Made by a program: the position numbers and the translations under genes. A DNA stretch of 64,000 nt from Comamonas sp. KCTC 72670 (GTDB lineage Bacteria; Myxococcota; Myxococcia; Myxococcales; Myxococcaceae). The DNA is taken from contig BNCN01000002.1 of the NCBI GenBank assembly GCA_014656495.1, positions 434,001 through 498,000 of the forward strand, read 5' to 3'. Below are positions 37,746-47,079 of the stretch, in pieces. The notes beneath the pieces were generated by a model that saw only the letters and a program-made list of their open reading frames with translations, had not been told where the DNA came from and made no database searches. The stretch's first letter is position 1. Every line of letters starts with the position of its first letter.

Positions 37746-39011
37746 ATGGACCTCAAGTCCCTGTCGCGGGCCGTGTTGTCGGCCGCGCTCGCCACCACCT
37801 TGTCCGCGGCTCCCGCCCTGGCCCGAGAGGCCCCCGCGGTGGACACCGCCCGCAAGCCGGCTCCGGCCATCAAGGACCCGAAAGTGCCCAAGCCGCCGTC
37901 GGCGACGCCCGCCGTGGCGCCGCAGGCGAAGGACCCCCAGGACGCCCAGGCCCAGGCGCTGTCCGCCAGGCCGCGCATCGAGGTGGTGTTCGTGCTGGAT
38001 ACGACGGGCTCGATGAGCGGTCTGCTGGAGGGCGCCAAGCGGAAGATCTTCTCCATCGCCTCGCGCATCGCGCAGGGGCGGCCCACGCCGCACCTGAAGG
38101 TCGGCCTGGTGGCGTACCGCGACGTGGGCGACGACTACGTGACGAAGCGCTTCGACCTGAGCGACGACCTGGACACGGTGTTCGCGAACCTGCGCAAGTT
38201 CGAGGCGGGCGGCGGCGGTGACCACCCCGAGCACGTGGGCCGCGGCCTGGGCGAGGCGGTGTCCAAGCTGTCGTGGAGCCAGGACCGCTCGGTGATGAAG
38301 GCCATCTTCCTGGTGGGCGACGCGCCCCCGGCGCAGCGCAACGACGACTGGGACTTCAAGCACTGGTCGAAGAAGGCCAAGGAGAAGCACATCGTCGTCA
38401 ACACCGTGCGCTGCGGCCACGATGCGGAGACGGAAGTCTCGTGGCGCTACGTGGCGAAGCTGACGGATGGCACCTTCGACTCGATTGACCAGTCCGGCGG
38501 CATGGTCGCCGTGGCCACGCCGTACGACGCCGAGCTGTCGAAGGTGAACGCGGAGCTGGCGTCCAAGACGCTCTACACGGGCCGCAAGGAAATCCAGGCG
38601 GCGAACCGGGCTCGCGCCGAGTCCATGGCGGAGCTGGCGCCGGAAGCGGCGGCCGAGCGCATCAGCTTCATGAAGAAGATGCGCGGCACGGGCTCGGCGG
38701 CGGCGCCGTCGAGCAGCGCGCCCAAGGCGGTGGGCGGCGCGGTGGACCTGGTGGAGGCCCCCTCGGCGCTGGCGAGCGTGAGCGCGGACGACCTGCCCTC
38801 CGAGCTCAAGGGTCTGTCGGCCGAGGCGCAGGCCGCCAAGGTGAAGCAGCTCTCCGAGGAGAAGAAGACGCTGGAGAAGAAGGCGGAGAAGCTGGCCGCG
38901 GACCGCGACGCGTGGCTCGCGAAGAACGCCCCCGAGAAGGAGGACGCCTTCGATGCCAACGTGATGAAGGGCGTGAAGGCGCAGGCCGCGCGGCACGGCA
39001 TCGCGTACTGA
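37746..39011 (+). CDS. Secreted von Willebrand factor A protein
   Basis: 421 residues. Signal peptide (MDLKSLSRAVLSAALATTLSAAPALA), a Pro/Ala/Lys linker, then a vWA domain at about 77-270 with MIDAS DTTGSMSG (Asp-85), and the GGGGDHPEHVGRGLGEAV loop common in a subset of vWA proteins. The C-terminal ~60 residues before the end form a coiled coil (KVKQLSEEKKTLEKKAEKLAADRDAW). GGAG 6 bases before the ATG at 37746 fixes the start rather than the TTG 12 bases upstream. Function unknown; divalent-metal-dependent protein binding outside the inner membrane is likely. Confidence 0.85.
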   Translation: MDLKSLSRAVLSAALATTLSAAPALAREAPAVDTARKPAPAIKDPKVPKPPSATPAVAPQAKDPQDAQAQALSARPRIEVVFVLDTTGSMSGLLEGAKRKIFSIASRIAQGRPTPHLKVGLVAYRDVGDDYVTKRFDLSDDLDTVFANLRKFEAGGGGDHPEHVGRGLGEAVSKLSWSQDRSVMKAIFLVGDAPPAQRNDDWDFKHWSKKAKEKHIVVNTVRCGHDAETEVSWRYVAKLTDGTFDSIDQSGGMVAVATPYDAELSKVNAELASKTLYTGRKEIQAANRARAESMAELAPEAAAERISFMKKMRGTGSAAAPSSSAPKAVGGAVDLVEAPSALASVSADDLPSELKGLSAEAQAAKVKQLSEEKKTLEKKAEKLAADRDAWLAKNAPEKEDAFDANVMKGVKAQAARHGIAY

Positions 39012-39037
39012 GCGCCAGGCACAGTCCGGGGGGACAG

Positions 39038-39073
39038 GACGCCGCGGGCCCAGCCTTGGGGGCTCGCGGCGTC
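39038..39073. terminator. Bidirectional terminator
   Basis: A 13-bp stem (GACGCCGCGGGCC / GGCTCGCGGCGTC, one G-U pair) with a 10-nt loop lies between the convergent vWA and ABC permease genes. Confidence 0.75.
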
Positions 39074-39132
39074 TTCGTGTCAGGCGTGGGCGCGCAGGAA
39101 CTCCCGCGGCGCCGAGGGGCCGGGTCCGCGCG

Positions 39133-40788
39133 TCACTCCCGCGTCACCGCCCGGAGCACCACCTCGCGCCGCCGCTCCAGCAGCCGCTGCGCCAGGGGCA
39201 GCGCGGCCCGGTACAGCGCCACGTTGAGACCGGCGGCCAGGACGAGCAGCCCCACCGTGGTCCAGGTGGGCCCGTCCTTCCCGGCCAGCTTGAGCGCCCA
39301 GCCGAAGGGCATGCAACCCACGCTGGCCGCGACGATGCCCAGCATGGAGGCCGTCAGCGGAATCTTGTCCCGCCGCTTCAGGCTCGCGTGGAACTTCACC
39401 GGGAAGTACAGCGACAGGAAGTTGCCCGCGGCCAGCAGCACCGGCACCACCGCGAGCACGGCCGCCATGGCGCACAGCAGGTCCACCGCCGTGCCGAAGC
39501 CGAAGTACACCCGGTAGAAGAGCGCCACCAGCGCCGCCATGCCGAGCGCCGCCGCGCCCTGGACCTGGTTCTTGGCGCGCAGCACGTCCGCCAGATCGAG
39601 GGGCGCCGCGAGGAACGCCGCGAAGCCCTGCCCGTCATACGCGAAGGTGTTCTGGGAGAAGGTGGAGGCAATCACCACCGCGCCGTAGATGCACAGGCCG
39701 CCCATCAGCCACGCGTCCGCGGAGCCGCCCAGGACGAACACGAACAAGTCCCGCCCGGACAGCAGCTTCAGCAGGATGGCGAGGATGAAGGGCACCGACG
39801 CCAGCAGCCGCGCGCGCGGGTTGCGCCACAAATCCAGCGCCTCGCGCGTCACCAACGTGCCATAGCGCGTCCGGGTGGTGGCGAAGGGGTTGCTGTCCTT
39901 GGCGTCCTTGCGCTGCCCGCCCGCGCGCCCCGCCTGCCGGTGGAAGCGCATCAGCAGCGCGTACGCCACCGCCATGCCCACGCCGGTGAAGAAGAGCAGG
40001 GCACCCGCCTCCACCATGGCCACCCGGGGCCGGTGCCAGGCGAGGTTCGCCAGCCCGTCTCCGAACAGGCCCGGGGGCACGCGGCCGAGCGCCAGCGTCG
40101 CGTTGATGATGATGGACATGTCCAGCGCGCCCACGCCGGCCTCGCCCACCGCCGTCAGCCACGAGGTGTCGATGGGCGGGATGAACGACGCGGCCAGGAG
40201 GAACAGCGCCAGGCCGCCGCCCATGATTTCCGCGCTGTGCTTCTCGCGCAGCACGTTGATGACGGCGTACAGGGCCACGCGGCTCCAGGCCGCGCACAAG
40301 AGCGCGAAGAGGACGTAGAGGACCACCGCCATCCACGGCATGTACAGCGTGTACGTCGACGCGAAGCCCAGCGCCGCCCCGGTGAGCGGCGCGTAGAACA
40401 CCAGCGCGCGCGGCTCGAAGAGGCTGGCCACGGTGGACGCGATGAGCAGCCGGAAGGGGGAGATGGGGAAGGCCGCGTAGCGGCTCAGCTCGGAGTGGTC
40501 ATCCACGCCTGCCGACAGCAGCGGCCACGTCACCCACACGGAGAAGGTGACGAAGCACAGCAGGTTGAGGATGAAGAAGGGCCACACCTCGCTGTCCGCG
40601 ATGGTCCGCATCCGCATCAGCGCGAAGAAGGTGAGGCCCAGGAAGAGGCCTGGCGCGCTGGACGCGATGAAGGCGGCCACCGCGAGCAGCCGGCTGCGCC
40701 CCGGCCCCTGGTTGAGTCCGATGTCGAAGCGCAGGCCCCACAAGAGCCACAGGTGCCGGAAGAAGCCGGGCACGGCGGGGCGGCTCAT
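39133..40788 (-). CDS. ABC exporter permease
   Basis: 551 residues with about ten to twelve hydrophobic helices, beginning at about 35 (LLAVAAFIASSAPGLFLGLTFF) and ending with a pair near the C-terminus (VGLLVLAAGLNVALYRAALPL). A large cytoplasmic loop sits in the middle (FHRQAGRAGGQRKDAKDSNPFATTRTRYGTL). It is the membrane half of an ABC-2-like exporter with the ATPase encoded just upstream and overlapping by 4 bp. Substrate unknown. Start at the ATG in that overlap. Confidence 0.85.
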   Translation of the reverse strand: MSRPAVPGFFRHLWLLWGLRFDIGLNQGPGRSRLLAVAAFIASSAPGLFLGLTFFALMRMRTIADSEVWPFFILNLLCFVTFSVWVTWPLLSAGVDDHSELSRYAAFPISPFRLLIASTVASLFEPRALVFYAPLTGAALGFASTYTLYMPWMAVVLYVLFALLCAAWSRVALYAVINVLREKHSAEIMGGGLALFLLAASFIPPIDTSWLTAVGEAGVGALDMSIIINATLALGRVPPGLFGDGLANLAWHRPRVAMVEAGALLFFTGVGMAVAYALLMRFHRQAGRAGGQRKDAKDSNPFATTRTRYGTLVTREALDLWRNPRARLLASVPFILAILLKLLSGRDLFVFVLGGSADAWLMGGLCIYGAVVIASTFSQNTFAYDGQGFAAFLAAPLDLADVLRAKNQVQGAAALGMAALVALFYRVYFGFGTAVDLLCAMAAVLAVVPVLLAAGNFLSLYFPVKFHASLKRRDKIPLTASMLGIVAASVGCMPFGWALKLAGKDGPTWTTVGLLVLAAGLNVALYRAALPLAQRLLERRREVVLRAVTRE

Positions 40789-41606
40789 GCGGACTCCCGC
40801 TGCAGCGCCGCCACGGGCGCGGGGGCCTCGCCGTAGAAGGACAGGCGCGCGTTGCGCGAGGCCGGCACGGAGATGAGCTTCTCGAACACCGCCTCCAGCG
40901 ACGGGCATTCATAACGCGACAGCAGCGTGCCCACCGGTCCCTGGTCCAGCATGCGCCCGCCGCGGATGATGCCCGCGTGGGTGGCCAGCCGCTCGGCGAT
41001 CTCCAGCACGTGCGTGGTGAGCAGCAGCGTCACGCCGCGCCGGCTCAGCTCGCGCAAGAGCTCGCGGATGACGCCCGCGGCCAGCACGTCGATGCCCTCG
41101 AAGGGCTCGTCCAGCAGCACCAGCTCCGGTGCGTGGATCAGCGCCGCCGCGATGGCGAGCCGTCGGCGCATGCCCTTGGAGTACTCCGCCACCAGCGCGC
41201 CGGCCTTGTACGTGAGCTCCGTCAGCTCCAGCAGCTCGGTGGCACGGGCCGCGGCCTCGTCGCCGTCCAGCCCGTACATGCGCCCGCAGAAGGTGAGGTA
41301 TTGCCGGCCGGTGAGCCGCTCGAAGAGGCTCAGCTCCTCCGGCACCACGCCCACGCGGCGCTTCACCTCCATGGGCCGGGCCACCGCGTCCACGCCGAGC
41401 ATGCGGATGGTGCCCGCGTCCGGGCCGTACACCCCGGTGAGCAGCGCGATGCTGGTGGACTTCCCGGCGCCGTTGGGGCCCAGGTACGCGTAGAAGGCGC
41501 CGCGAGGAATCTGCAGGTCCAGCCCGTTGAGCGCGCTGAAGTTGCCAAAGCGCTTCTGCAGGCCACGGGCGTCGACGGCCAGGTCATCGGAAGAAGAGGG
41601 CGTCAT
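40785..41606 (-). CDS. ABC transporter ATP-binding protein
   Basis: 273 residues. Walker A GPNGAGKS (43-50), Q-loop VVPEELSLFERLTG (a Pro-Glu-Glu replaces the usual Gln region), signature YSKGMRRRLAIAAA, Walker B LVLLDEPFEGID and switch His in LLTTHVLEIAE. The Q-loop glutamine is not at its normal place, a feature seen in several CcmA-type exporters. It powers the permease encoded next. Start at the ATG giving a normal 273-residue protein; an upstream in-frame start adds only low-complexity residues. Confidence 0.93.
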   Translation of the reverse strand: MTPSSSDDLAVDARGLQKRFGNFSALNGLDLQIPRGAFYAYLGPNGAGKSTSIALLTGVYGPDAGTIRMLGVDAVARPMEVKRRVGVVPEELSLFERLTGRQYLTFCGRMYGLDGDEAAARATELLELTELTYKAGALVAEYSKGMRRRLAIAAALIHAPELVLLDEPFEGIDVLAAGVIRELLRELSRRGVTLLLTTHVLEIAERLATHAGIIRGGRMLDQGPVGTLLSRYECPSLEAVFEKLISVPASRNARLSFYGEAPAPVAALQRESA

Positions 41607-41696
41607 GGAATGCCCTGCATCTGACCCGAGCCCGGCACCAGGGGACAATCCCCACCCGTCATCGGGAGGATGTCCGCCGCCCTGGCAGGTCCCGTC

Positions 41697-42074
41697 TCAG
41701 TGGACGAACGACATCTCCGGCGGACCGGCGATCTGCTGCACCGTCATCCGCACCTTGTCCAGGTCCACGGGCTTGGAGATGTAGCCGGCGGCGCCCACCA
41801 GCTCGGCCTCCCATTCGAAGCCGTAGCCGGAGATGATGATGATGGGCAGCCCGCGCGCGCGGGGCATCTTCTTGAGTGCGTCGAGCAATCCCCAGCCACT
41901 CATGACAGGCATCCGCAAGTCGAGCAGCACGGCGGAGGGCATGTCTCCCTCCAGCAGGTCCAGCGCTTCACGGCCGTTGGCCGCTTGAACCGTGGGATAG
42001 CCCATCTCCTCGAGGGCATCGCAGATGAGCGTGCGGTGGCTCGCGTCGTCGTCGACGACCAGGATGTGGGTCAT
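41697..42074 (-). CDS. CheY-like single-domain response regulator
   Basis: 125 residues, one receiver domain: VVDDD (8-10 acidic pocket), phospho-acceptor Asp-52 (VLLDLRMPVMSGWGLL), Ser/Gly in IIISGYGF and Lys in YISKPVDLD. No output domain. It must pass its signal by protein contact. No kinase is adjacent, so it is an orphan; the ABC exporter downstream is separated by 90 bases and may or may not be linked. Confidence 0.93.
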   Translation of the reverse strand: MTHILVVDDDASHRTLICDALEEMGYPTVQAANGREALDLLEGDMPSAVLLDLRMPVMSGWGLLDALKKMPRARGLPIIIISGYGFEWEAELVGAAGYISKPVDLDKVRMTVQQIAGPPEMSFVH

Positions 42075-42239
42075 GGCAGGGCCTCGGGGAAGCAGCGGCT
42101 GGTGGGTCTCTCGCCGCGAAATTCTATGGGCAGGATGATGGGAACTCCTCTTCCATTCCGGAAGGGGCTGCGGCGCTTTTCAACAGCGAACGGCCCACGG
42201 GGACAGGGCTTGAATCCCGGGCGTTTGCGACGCAAGGCC

Positions 42240-43184
42240 TCACGCTCCGTAAAGGCGCAGTGCGTTCTGCCCCAGGATGCCGGCGAGCTGGGTGTCCTCC
42301 AGCTTCATTCCCAGCAGCGTCCGCAGCTCCCGGTCCCACGCGTAGGGCAGGTTGGGGAAGTCCGTGCCGTAGAGGATGCGTTCGGGCCGGACCTCCAGCG
42401 CGCGGCGGGGCACGGGCACCGGGAAGTACTGGGCCAGGGCCATGGTGGTGTCCAGCCAGAGGTTGTCGTGGCGCTCCAGCAGCCGGGCGTACGCGTCGAA
42501 CTCGTCCGCGCCGAGGTGGGGCACGCACAGCTTCAGCGTGGGATGGTCCTTCAGCACACGCTCCACCCGCTCGGCGGCGCAGAGCGCGTAGGTGTCACGG
42601 GGGTAGTGGGGGCTGGAGGGCTCCCGGCCCGCGTGCATGACGAGGGGCCGGCCCGCCTTCGCGCACGCGGCGTACACCTCGTGCAGGTGCGGCGCGTCGG
42701 GTGAGAAGGCCTGCACGTGACAGTGAATCTTCACGCCGCGCAGGCCGGCGGCGAAGGCCTCTTCCAGCACGGCCGTGGCCTCGGGCTCGCCCGGGAGCAC
42801 GGTGGCCAGCCCCAGCACGCGGGGCTCCTCGCGGGCCACCTCCGCCACGTAGGCATTGAGCGCGCGCGCCATGCCCGGCCGGTGGGAGTAGTGGAGCGCC
42901 ACCACCCGGCTGACGCCTCGTGAGAGGAGGAAGGACAGCACCTGCCGCGTGTGCAGCTTGTAGCGGATGGGCCAGCCGTACTGGTCGAACCAGCGCCACA
43001 CCGCCTCGAACACCCGGTCCGGGAAGAGGTGGACGTGGGCGTCCACCACGGGCGGCAGCCCCTCCGGCAGCCTCGGGCCCTCCGCGTCCTGGAGGCCGGG
43101 CATGGGCATGGCGATGCCGGCGTCCCGCCACGCGGGCGCGGAGGCCAGGCACGGGGCGGGCGAGTCGGCGTCAGCGTCCGTCAT
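42240..43184 (-). CDS. Amidohydrolase-2 family metal-dependent hydrolase
   Basis: 314 residues. TIM-barrel metallohydrolase: N-terminal VVDAHVHLFPD metal-binding HxH, GVKIHCHVQAF (strand 5 region, His), VMHAGREPSSPHYP, and late YGTDFPNLPYAWDREL giving the catalytic Asp, all in the order of the amidohydrolase-related (PF04909-type) group that includes decarboxylases such as ACMSD. Substrate unknown. Starts 11 bases after the small upstream gene, so the two are probably cotranscribed. Confidence 0.88.
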   Translation of the reverse strand: MTDADADSPAPCLASAPAWRDAGIAMPMPGLQDAEGPRLPEGLPPVVDAHVHLFPDRVFEAVWRWFDQYGWPIRYKLHTRQVLSFLLSRGVSRVVALHYSHRPGMARALNAYVAEVAREEPRVLGLATVLPGEPEATAVLEEAFAAGLRGVKIHCHVQAFSPDAPHLHEVYAACAKAGRPLVMHAGREPSSPHYPRDTYALCAAERVERVLKDHPTLKLCVPHLGADEFDAYARLLERHDNLWLDTTMALAQYFPVPVPRRALEVRPERILYGTDFPNLPYAWDRELRTLLGMKLEDTQLAGILGQNALRLYGA

Positions 43185-43195
43185 GGCGAAGACGT

Positions 43196-43423
43196 CTACG
43201 CCTTCTTGGCGCTGTCGTCCTCGTCACCGTCCGTCCGCCGCAGGTACGTGTTGTGCGTGTAGCCCTGGCGGGACAGCCGCTGCGCCTCGATGGCGTCCGC
43301 GACCTTGCCGCACACCTGCCCGAGCATCCGCAGGGACTCAGCCAGGAGTCGCTCGGCGTGGTCCTGGGCGTCGGCGGCCTGGATGGTGGTGCGCTCTTTG
43401 CGGAACAGTCCGGGCAGCTTCAT
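43196..43423 (-). CDS. Small conserved-looking protein, unknown
   Basis: 75 residues (MKLPGLFRKERTTIQAADAQDHAERLLAES...), helical and charged, with an acidic tail DGDEDDSAKKA. No membrane helix or signal. AAGGGAG abuts the ATG very closely, so a GTG start 39 bases upstream is an alternative. It sits 11 bases before the amidohydrolase gene. Reality is supported by codon bias and operon position only. Confidence 0.65.
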   Translation of the reverse strand: MKLPGLFRKERTTIQAADAQDHAERLLAESLRMLGQVCGKVADAIEAQRLSRQGYTHNTYLRRTDGDEDDSAKKA

Positions 43424-43673
43424 CTCCCTTGAATCATAGGTGACGCACTGCTCCCGTGCCACCGCCCTGGAAGGCAGCGCTTAACCGCGTTGACGGCCAC
43501 CGGAATTTACATTTTTGAGCACTTACCGCCGCTCCCCCGCCTGGATGCCTGCCATGTGTGTCCGTAACCCCTTGGACTCCAAGGCTTTTAACGAATTTTC
43601 AAGAGGGGGGATGACACGGAGTTAATCCGGCCCTACATTGGGTTCCGTTGGATTTACGGCAGAGGAGCTGCGC

Positions 43674-43952
43674 ATGGCTTACGACGGCGAGCTGGTGAAG
43701 ATGGAGAACGGTCGCTGGGCGCGGTTCCAGCGGTGCCAGGTGTACCGCCCGGGCGTCGAGGACGCGGGCGAGACGATGCTGCTCATCGCGGTGGAGCTGG
43801 AGGAGCGCTTCCAGCGCCAGCTCGACGCGGCGGCGGACTCCCTGGCCCAGTACCGCCTCCAAGGCGTTCCCGTTCAGGTCCGTTTCGACGCGGACGCGCA
43901 GGGCATCACCCTGCAGCCCGAGCAGACGGTGTCCGCACCCGCGGTGCACTGA
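43674..43952 (+). CDS. Small hypothetical protein
   Basis: 92 residues from the ATG at 43674 with AGAGGAG at the right spacing. The sequence (MAYDGELVKMENGRWARFQRCQVYRPGVED, then LLIAVELEERFQRQLDAAAD) looks like a compact alpha/beta cytosolic domain with no motif I recognise. Preceded by a 250-base AT-richer intergenic stretch, which suggests its own promoter, and followed by a strong terminator, so it is an independent transcript. Confidence 0.75.
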   Translation: MAYDGELVKMENGRWARFQRCQVYRPGVEDAGETMLLIAVELEERFQRQLDAAADSLAQYRLQGVPVQVRFDADAQGITLQPEQTVSAPAVH

Positions 43953-44005
43953 GCGCTGACGCCGCGTGAGCGGTGGCCGGTCGATTTGACGGATTCACAA
44001 CACCC

Positions 44006-44043
44006 GGGGCCTCGCGATTCACATCGCGGGGCCCCTCGTTTTT
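44006..44043 (+). terminator. Intrinsic terminator with U-tract
   Basis: GGGGCCTCGCGA pairs with TCGCGGGGCCCC (one G-U/mismatch) around a 6-nt loop and is followed by TCGTTTTT, about 55 bases after the small plus-strand gene. Confidence 0.85.
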
Positions 44044-44063
44044 ACACCGCCTGACGAGGGGCG

Positions 44064-46124
44064 TCAGGCGTCGTCCAGCCAACGGGTATAGGCCTCGAAG
44101 CCGTAGTCCCTGCCCAGGAATGAGCGCACCAGGTCCGCGGCATCCCGTGAGCCACCGGGCCCGAGCACGGTGTCGCGGTAGCGCCGGGCGGTGGCCGGGT
44201 CCATGAGGCCGCGCTCCAGGAAGGGCGTGAGCAGGTCCCGGGCTATCACCAGCGACCACAGGTAGGCGTAGTACGCGGACGAGTAGTAGCCGTCCAGCTG
44301 GACGAAGGAGAGGTGGGTGTAAGTGTCGTGCAGTGCGGGGAAGGGCATGTACCGCTCCTGCAGGGCGTTCACGCGCGCGGTGGTGTCCATGCCCGCCGGG
44401 TTGCTGGCGTGGAGTTGGAGGCTGACGGCCGCGTAGAAGAGCTGCTGGCGCAGCCACAGGCCCTTGCCGAAGGCGTCCGCGCGCCGCATGCGGGTGATGA
44501 GCTCGGTGGGCAGCGGCTCGCCCGTGTCGATGTGGCGGGCGAACGTCCGCAGCGACTCGGGCCGCCAGGCCCACTCCTCCAGCACCTGGGCGGGGGCCTC
44601 CACGAAGTCGCGCTCGGTGCGTGAGCCGGACAGGCCCGCCCAGCGCGAGTGGCCGCCGAGGATGTGGTGCAGCAGGTGGCCGAACTCGTGGAAGAAGCTC
44701 TGCACCTGGGTGTGCTGGAGCAGCGCGGGGTGGGCGCCGGGCCGGGGGAAGTTGCTGGTCATCACGCCCTCCGGCAGCGACCTGCCCGCGCGCCCGGTGG
44801 CCAGGTCCCACTGCGCGGGGTGGGCGTACTTGTTCGGGCGCGAGTGCATGTCCAGGTAGAAGCGCCCCATGCGCGTGGGGCCCTCGTAGACGTCCCAGGC
44901 CTCGATGTCCGGGTGCCACACCGGCGCGTCCGTCACCCGGCGGTAGGTGAGCCCGAAGAGCCGCGAGGTGATGTCCATCACGCCCTGCTTCACGCGCGTG
45001 TATTCGAAGTAGGGCCGCAGCTCGCGCGAGTCGAAGCGGTGGCGCTCCGCGCGCACCAGCTCCTTCAGGTACGTCTGCTCCCACGGCTCCACGCGCTGTG
45101 CACCGGGGACGTCGCGCCGCTTGCGCTCCAGGAGCGCGGCGTAGTCCTCCTTCACGCGCGTGGCGGTGGCGGTGGCGAGCTGCTCGATGAAGTCCTCGGC
45201 CACCTGCTGCTGGCGGATCATCTTGTCCTCGGCCGCGTAGGCGGCCCAGCTGGGATAGCCCAGGAGCGTGGCCAGGTCGTGCCGGGCCTGGAGCAGCCGC
45301 GACAGCGTCTCCAGGTTGCGCGGGTGGCCGCGCTGATGGAGCGCGCGCCAGAGCGCCTCCCGGGCGCGGTCGTCGCGTGCGTACGTGAGGAAGGGCAGGT
45401 AGTCCGGCGGGTCGGTGGTGATGCGCACCGTGCCGTCGGGGCCGGGCGGATGGTTGCGCACGTAGTCCTCGGGCAGGCCGTCCAGCGCGCCCGCGGAGAC
45501 GTCCACGTGCCGGATGTCCTCGCGGATGTGCTGGCTGAACGCCTGGCCCAGCCGCGTGAGGGCGTCATGCAGCTCGCGCAGCCGCGCGCGCGTCTGGGCG
45601 TCACGGTGCACGCCCGCGCGCCGGAAGCCGCGCAGCACCAGGTCCACCCAGCGCCGGGTGGCGGTGTCCTCGCCGCTCAGGTCCAGGCCGGCCAGGGCCG
45701 CGTACACGCGGGGGTCCAGCGACACGTCCGTGCGCAGGCGGTCGGCGTCTTGCGCGCAGCGGGCCGCCGCGTCGCGGAAGTCCGCGTCCGGGTGGGTGTT
45801 GGCGCCGAGGCCCGCGCGTCCGCTGGCGTCGTCGAGCAGCGCCATCGCGTCGTCGTAGGCCGTGAGGGCCGGCGCCGGGGCCCGGGGTGTGGGGAGGGCC
45901 AGCAGCGCCTCGATGCGCGCGCGCGCCTGCGCGATGTCGCGCAGGCATTCGGACAGGAACTGTCCCGGGGGGAGGCTCAGGTGACGGCCCGCGTCGGGCT
46001 CTGGCGGCGACTGCGGGCCGAGCGGTGGCGGCGCCCCCTCCGATGACGCGAAGCGCTGCGCGGAGGACAGGCCCGCGCAGCTCGCGAGCGCGAGGCTGAC
46101 GATGAAAACGACCAAGCGGTGCAA
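44064..46124 (-). CDS. M3-family zinc oligopeptidase, lipoprotein
   Basis: 686 residues from a TTG at 46124, preceded by GGGAG at 6 bases; this start gives a lipoprotein signal (HRLVVFIVSLALASC) and a normal M3 length. The zinc site is HEFGH (His-479, Glu-480, His-483) followed by a downstream Glu in APAQVLEEW. Thimet-type oligopeptidases cut short peptides; the lipoprotein anchor suggests it works in the periplasm or at the cell surface, unlike cytosolic OpdA/PrlC. Convergent with the terminator on the left, upstream neighbour is a TatD-type hydrolase on the same strand. Confidence 0.92.
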   Translation of the reverse strand: MHRLVVFIVSLALASCAGLSSAQRFASSEGAPPPLGPQSPPEPDAGRHLSLPPGQFLSECLRDIAQARARIEALLALPTPRAPAPALTAYDDAMALLDDASGRAGLGANTHPDADFRDAAARCAQDADRLRTDVSLDPRVYAALAGLDLSGEDTATRRWVDLVLRGFRRAGVHRDAQTRARLRELHDALTRLGQAFSQHIREDIRHVDVSAGALDGLPEDYVRNHPPGPDGTVRITTDPPDYLPFLTYARDDRAREALWRALHQRGHPRNLETLSRLLQARHDLATLLGYPSWAAYAAEDKMIRQQQVAEDFIEQLATATATRVKEDYAALLERKRRDVPGAQRVEPWEQTYLKELVRAERHRFDSRELRPYFEYTRVKQGVMDITSRLFGLTYRRVTDAPVWHPDIEAWDVYEGPTRMGRFYLDMHSRPNKYAHPAQWDLATGRAGRSLPEGVMTSNFPRPGAHPALLQHTQVQSFFHEFGHLLHHILGGHSRWAGLSGSRTERDFVEAPAQVLEEWAWRPESLRTFARHIDTGEPLPTELITRMRRADAFGKGLWLRQQLFYAAVSLQLHASNPAGMDTTARVNALQERYMPFPALHDTYTHLSFVQLDGYYSSAYYAYLWSLVIARDLLTPFLERGLMDPATARRYRDTVLGPGGSRDAADLVRSFLGRDYGFEAYTRWLDDA

Positions 46125-46293
46125 GTGCCACTCCCAGCGCGGGTGAGGGGGCAACGTGCGCGGGACAGGCCTATTTCCGCGGCGCGCTCCTGGAGGGAAT
46201 GACGAAGAGCGCGCCGATTCCTGCAACATTCCGCCACGAATGCCGCCGACCCGGGTCAACTCTCCGGGGCCGAGAAGGCGCGGGACGCGTGCG

Positions 46294-47076
46294 TCAGTCG
46301 CCCACCTGGAAGAAGCGGGCGGCGTTCTCGTGGGTGATGCGCCGGACGATGCGCTCGGAGAGGCTCGCCTTGGCCAGCAGGTTGGCGGCGCGCGCCAGGC
46401 CGAGGATGTCCCCGGCGCCGTCGCCCGCATCGGAGTTGAGCACCAGCCGCTCGCTGCCCAGCCGCCGCACCAGGGCCACGGCGCGCTCGGCCTTGAGGGC
46501 TTCCGGGTGCAGCGTCAGCCCCGCCCAGTGGCCCACCTCCAGGATGGTGCGCACCGTGCGGGCGTTGGCGTGGTCCACCAGCGCGCGCGAGGGCAGCAGC
46601 CCCGACTGCCGCAGCAGCGTGAGGATGCGCCGCGTGTGGCGCTCCTTGTCGGTGGTGGGTGTGTGCACCACCACGCGCAGCTTGAGGCCGCGGGCCAGCG
46701 CGAGCTGCTCCAGGAAGGCCTCCTCCTCCTCCTCGCCGCCCGCGTGCAGGCCCGTCTCGCCGAGCGCCACCACGCGCCCGCCCTGGAAGTAGCCGGGCAG
46801 GGCGGAGAGGACCTCGGACAGGCCGCGCCGGGGGATGCAGCGGGGGTGGACGCCCAGCGCCGCGTACGCGCGGATGCCCAGGCGCTCCAGCCGGGGGAGC
46901 TGCCGCTCCACCAGGTCATCGAAGTGGCGCAGCAGCGCCTTCGACGTGGGCTCCGGGAAGTGGTGCGCCACCACCAGCGCCCGCTCCACGCCGAAGAAGC
47001 GCATGGACTCCAAATCCTGGTCGCTCAGGCTCTCCGGGTGGAGGTGCGCGTCGAAGATGGGCGGTGGCGTGGGCAC
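46294..47076 (-). CDS. TatD-type metal-dependent hydrolase
   Basis: 260 residues, GTG start. TIM-barrel signs: IFDAHLHPES (His-11, His-13), AYAALGVHPRCIP, VVALGETGLHAGGEEEEEAFLEQLALARGLKLRVVVHTP, LVDHANARTV, and the terminal VLNSDAGDGAGD with the catalytic Asp. The pattern matches the TatD DNase/deacylase family, although the usual third His context is altered. It begins 3 bases after the stop of gamma-glutamyltransferase, so they share a transcript. Confidence 0.88.
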   Translation of the reverse strand: MPTPPPIFDAHLHPESLSDQDLESMRFFGVERALVVAHHFPEPTSKALLRHFDDLVERQLPRLERLGIRAYAALGVHPRCIPRRGLSEVLSALPGYFQGGRVVALGETGLHAGGEEEEEAFLEQLALARGLKLRVVVHTPTTDKERHTRRILTLLRQSGLLPSRALVDHANARTVRTILEVGHWAGLTLHPEALKAERAVALVRRLGSERLVLNSDAGDGAGDILGLARAANLLAKASLSERIVRRITHENAARFFQVGD

Positions 47077-47079
47077 TGC

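Noticed and set aside
39133-41606. ABC exporter and CheY-like gene as part of a bacteriocin system
   Set aside because: No peptidase domain, precursor or immunity gene nearby; nothing ties it to the RiPP locus 20 kb away.
43490-43660. tRNA or small RNA in the AT-rich gap
   Set aside because: A short CCTTGG-ACT-CCAAGG hairpin is present but there is no acceptor stem, T-loop GTTCGAATC or cloverleaf; more likely promoter DNA.
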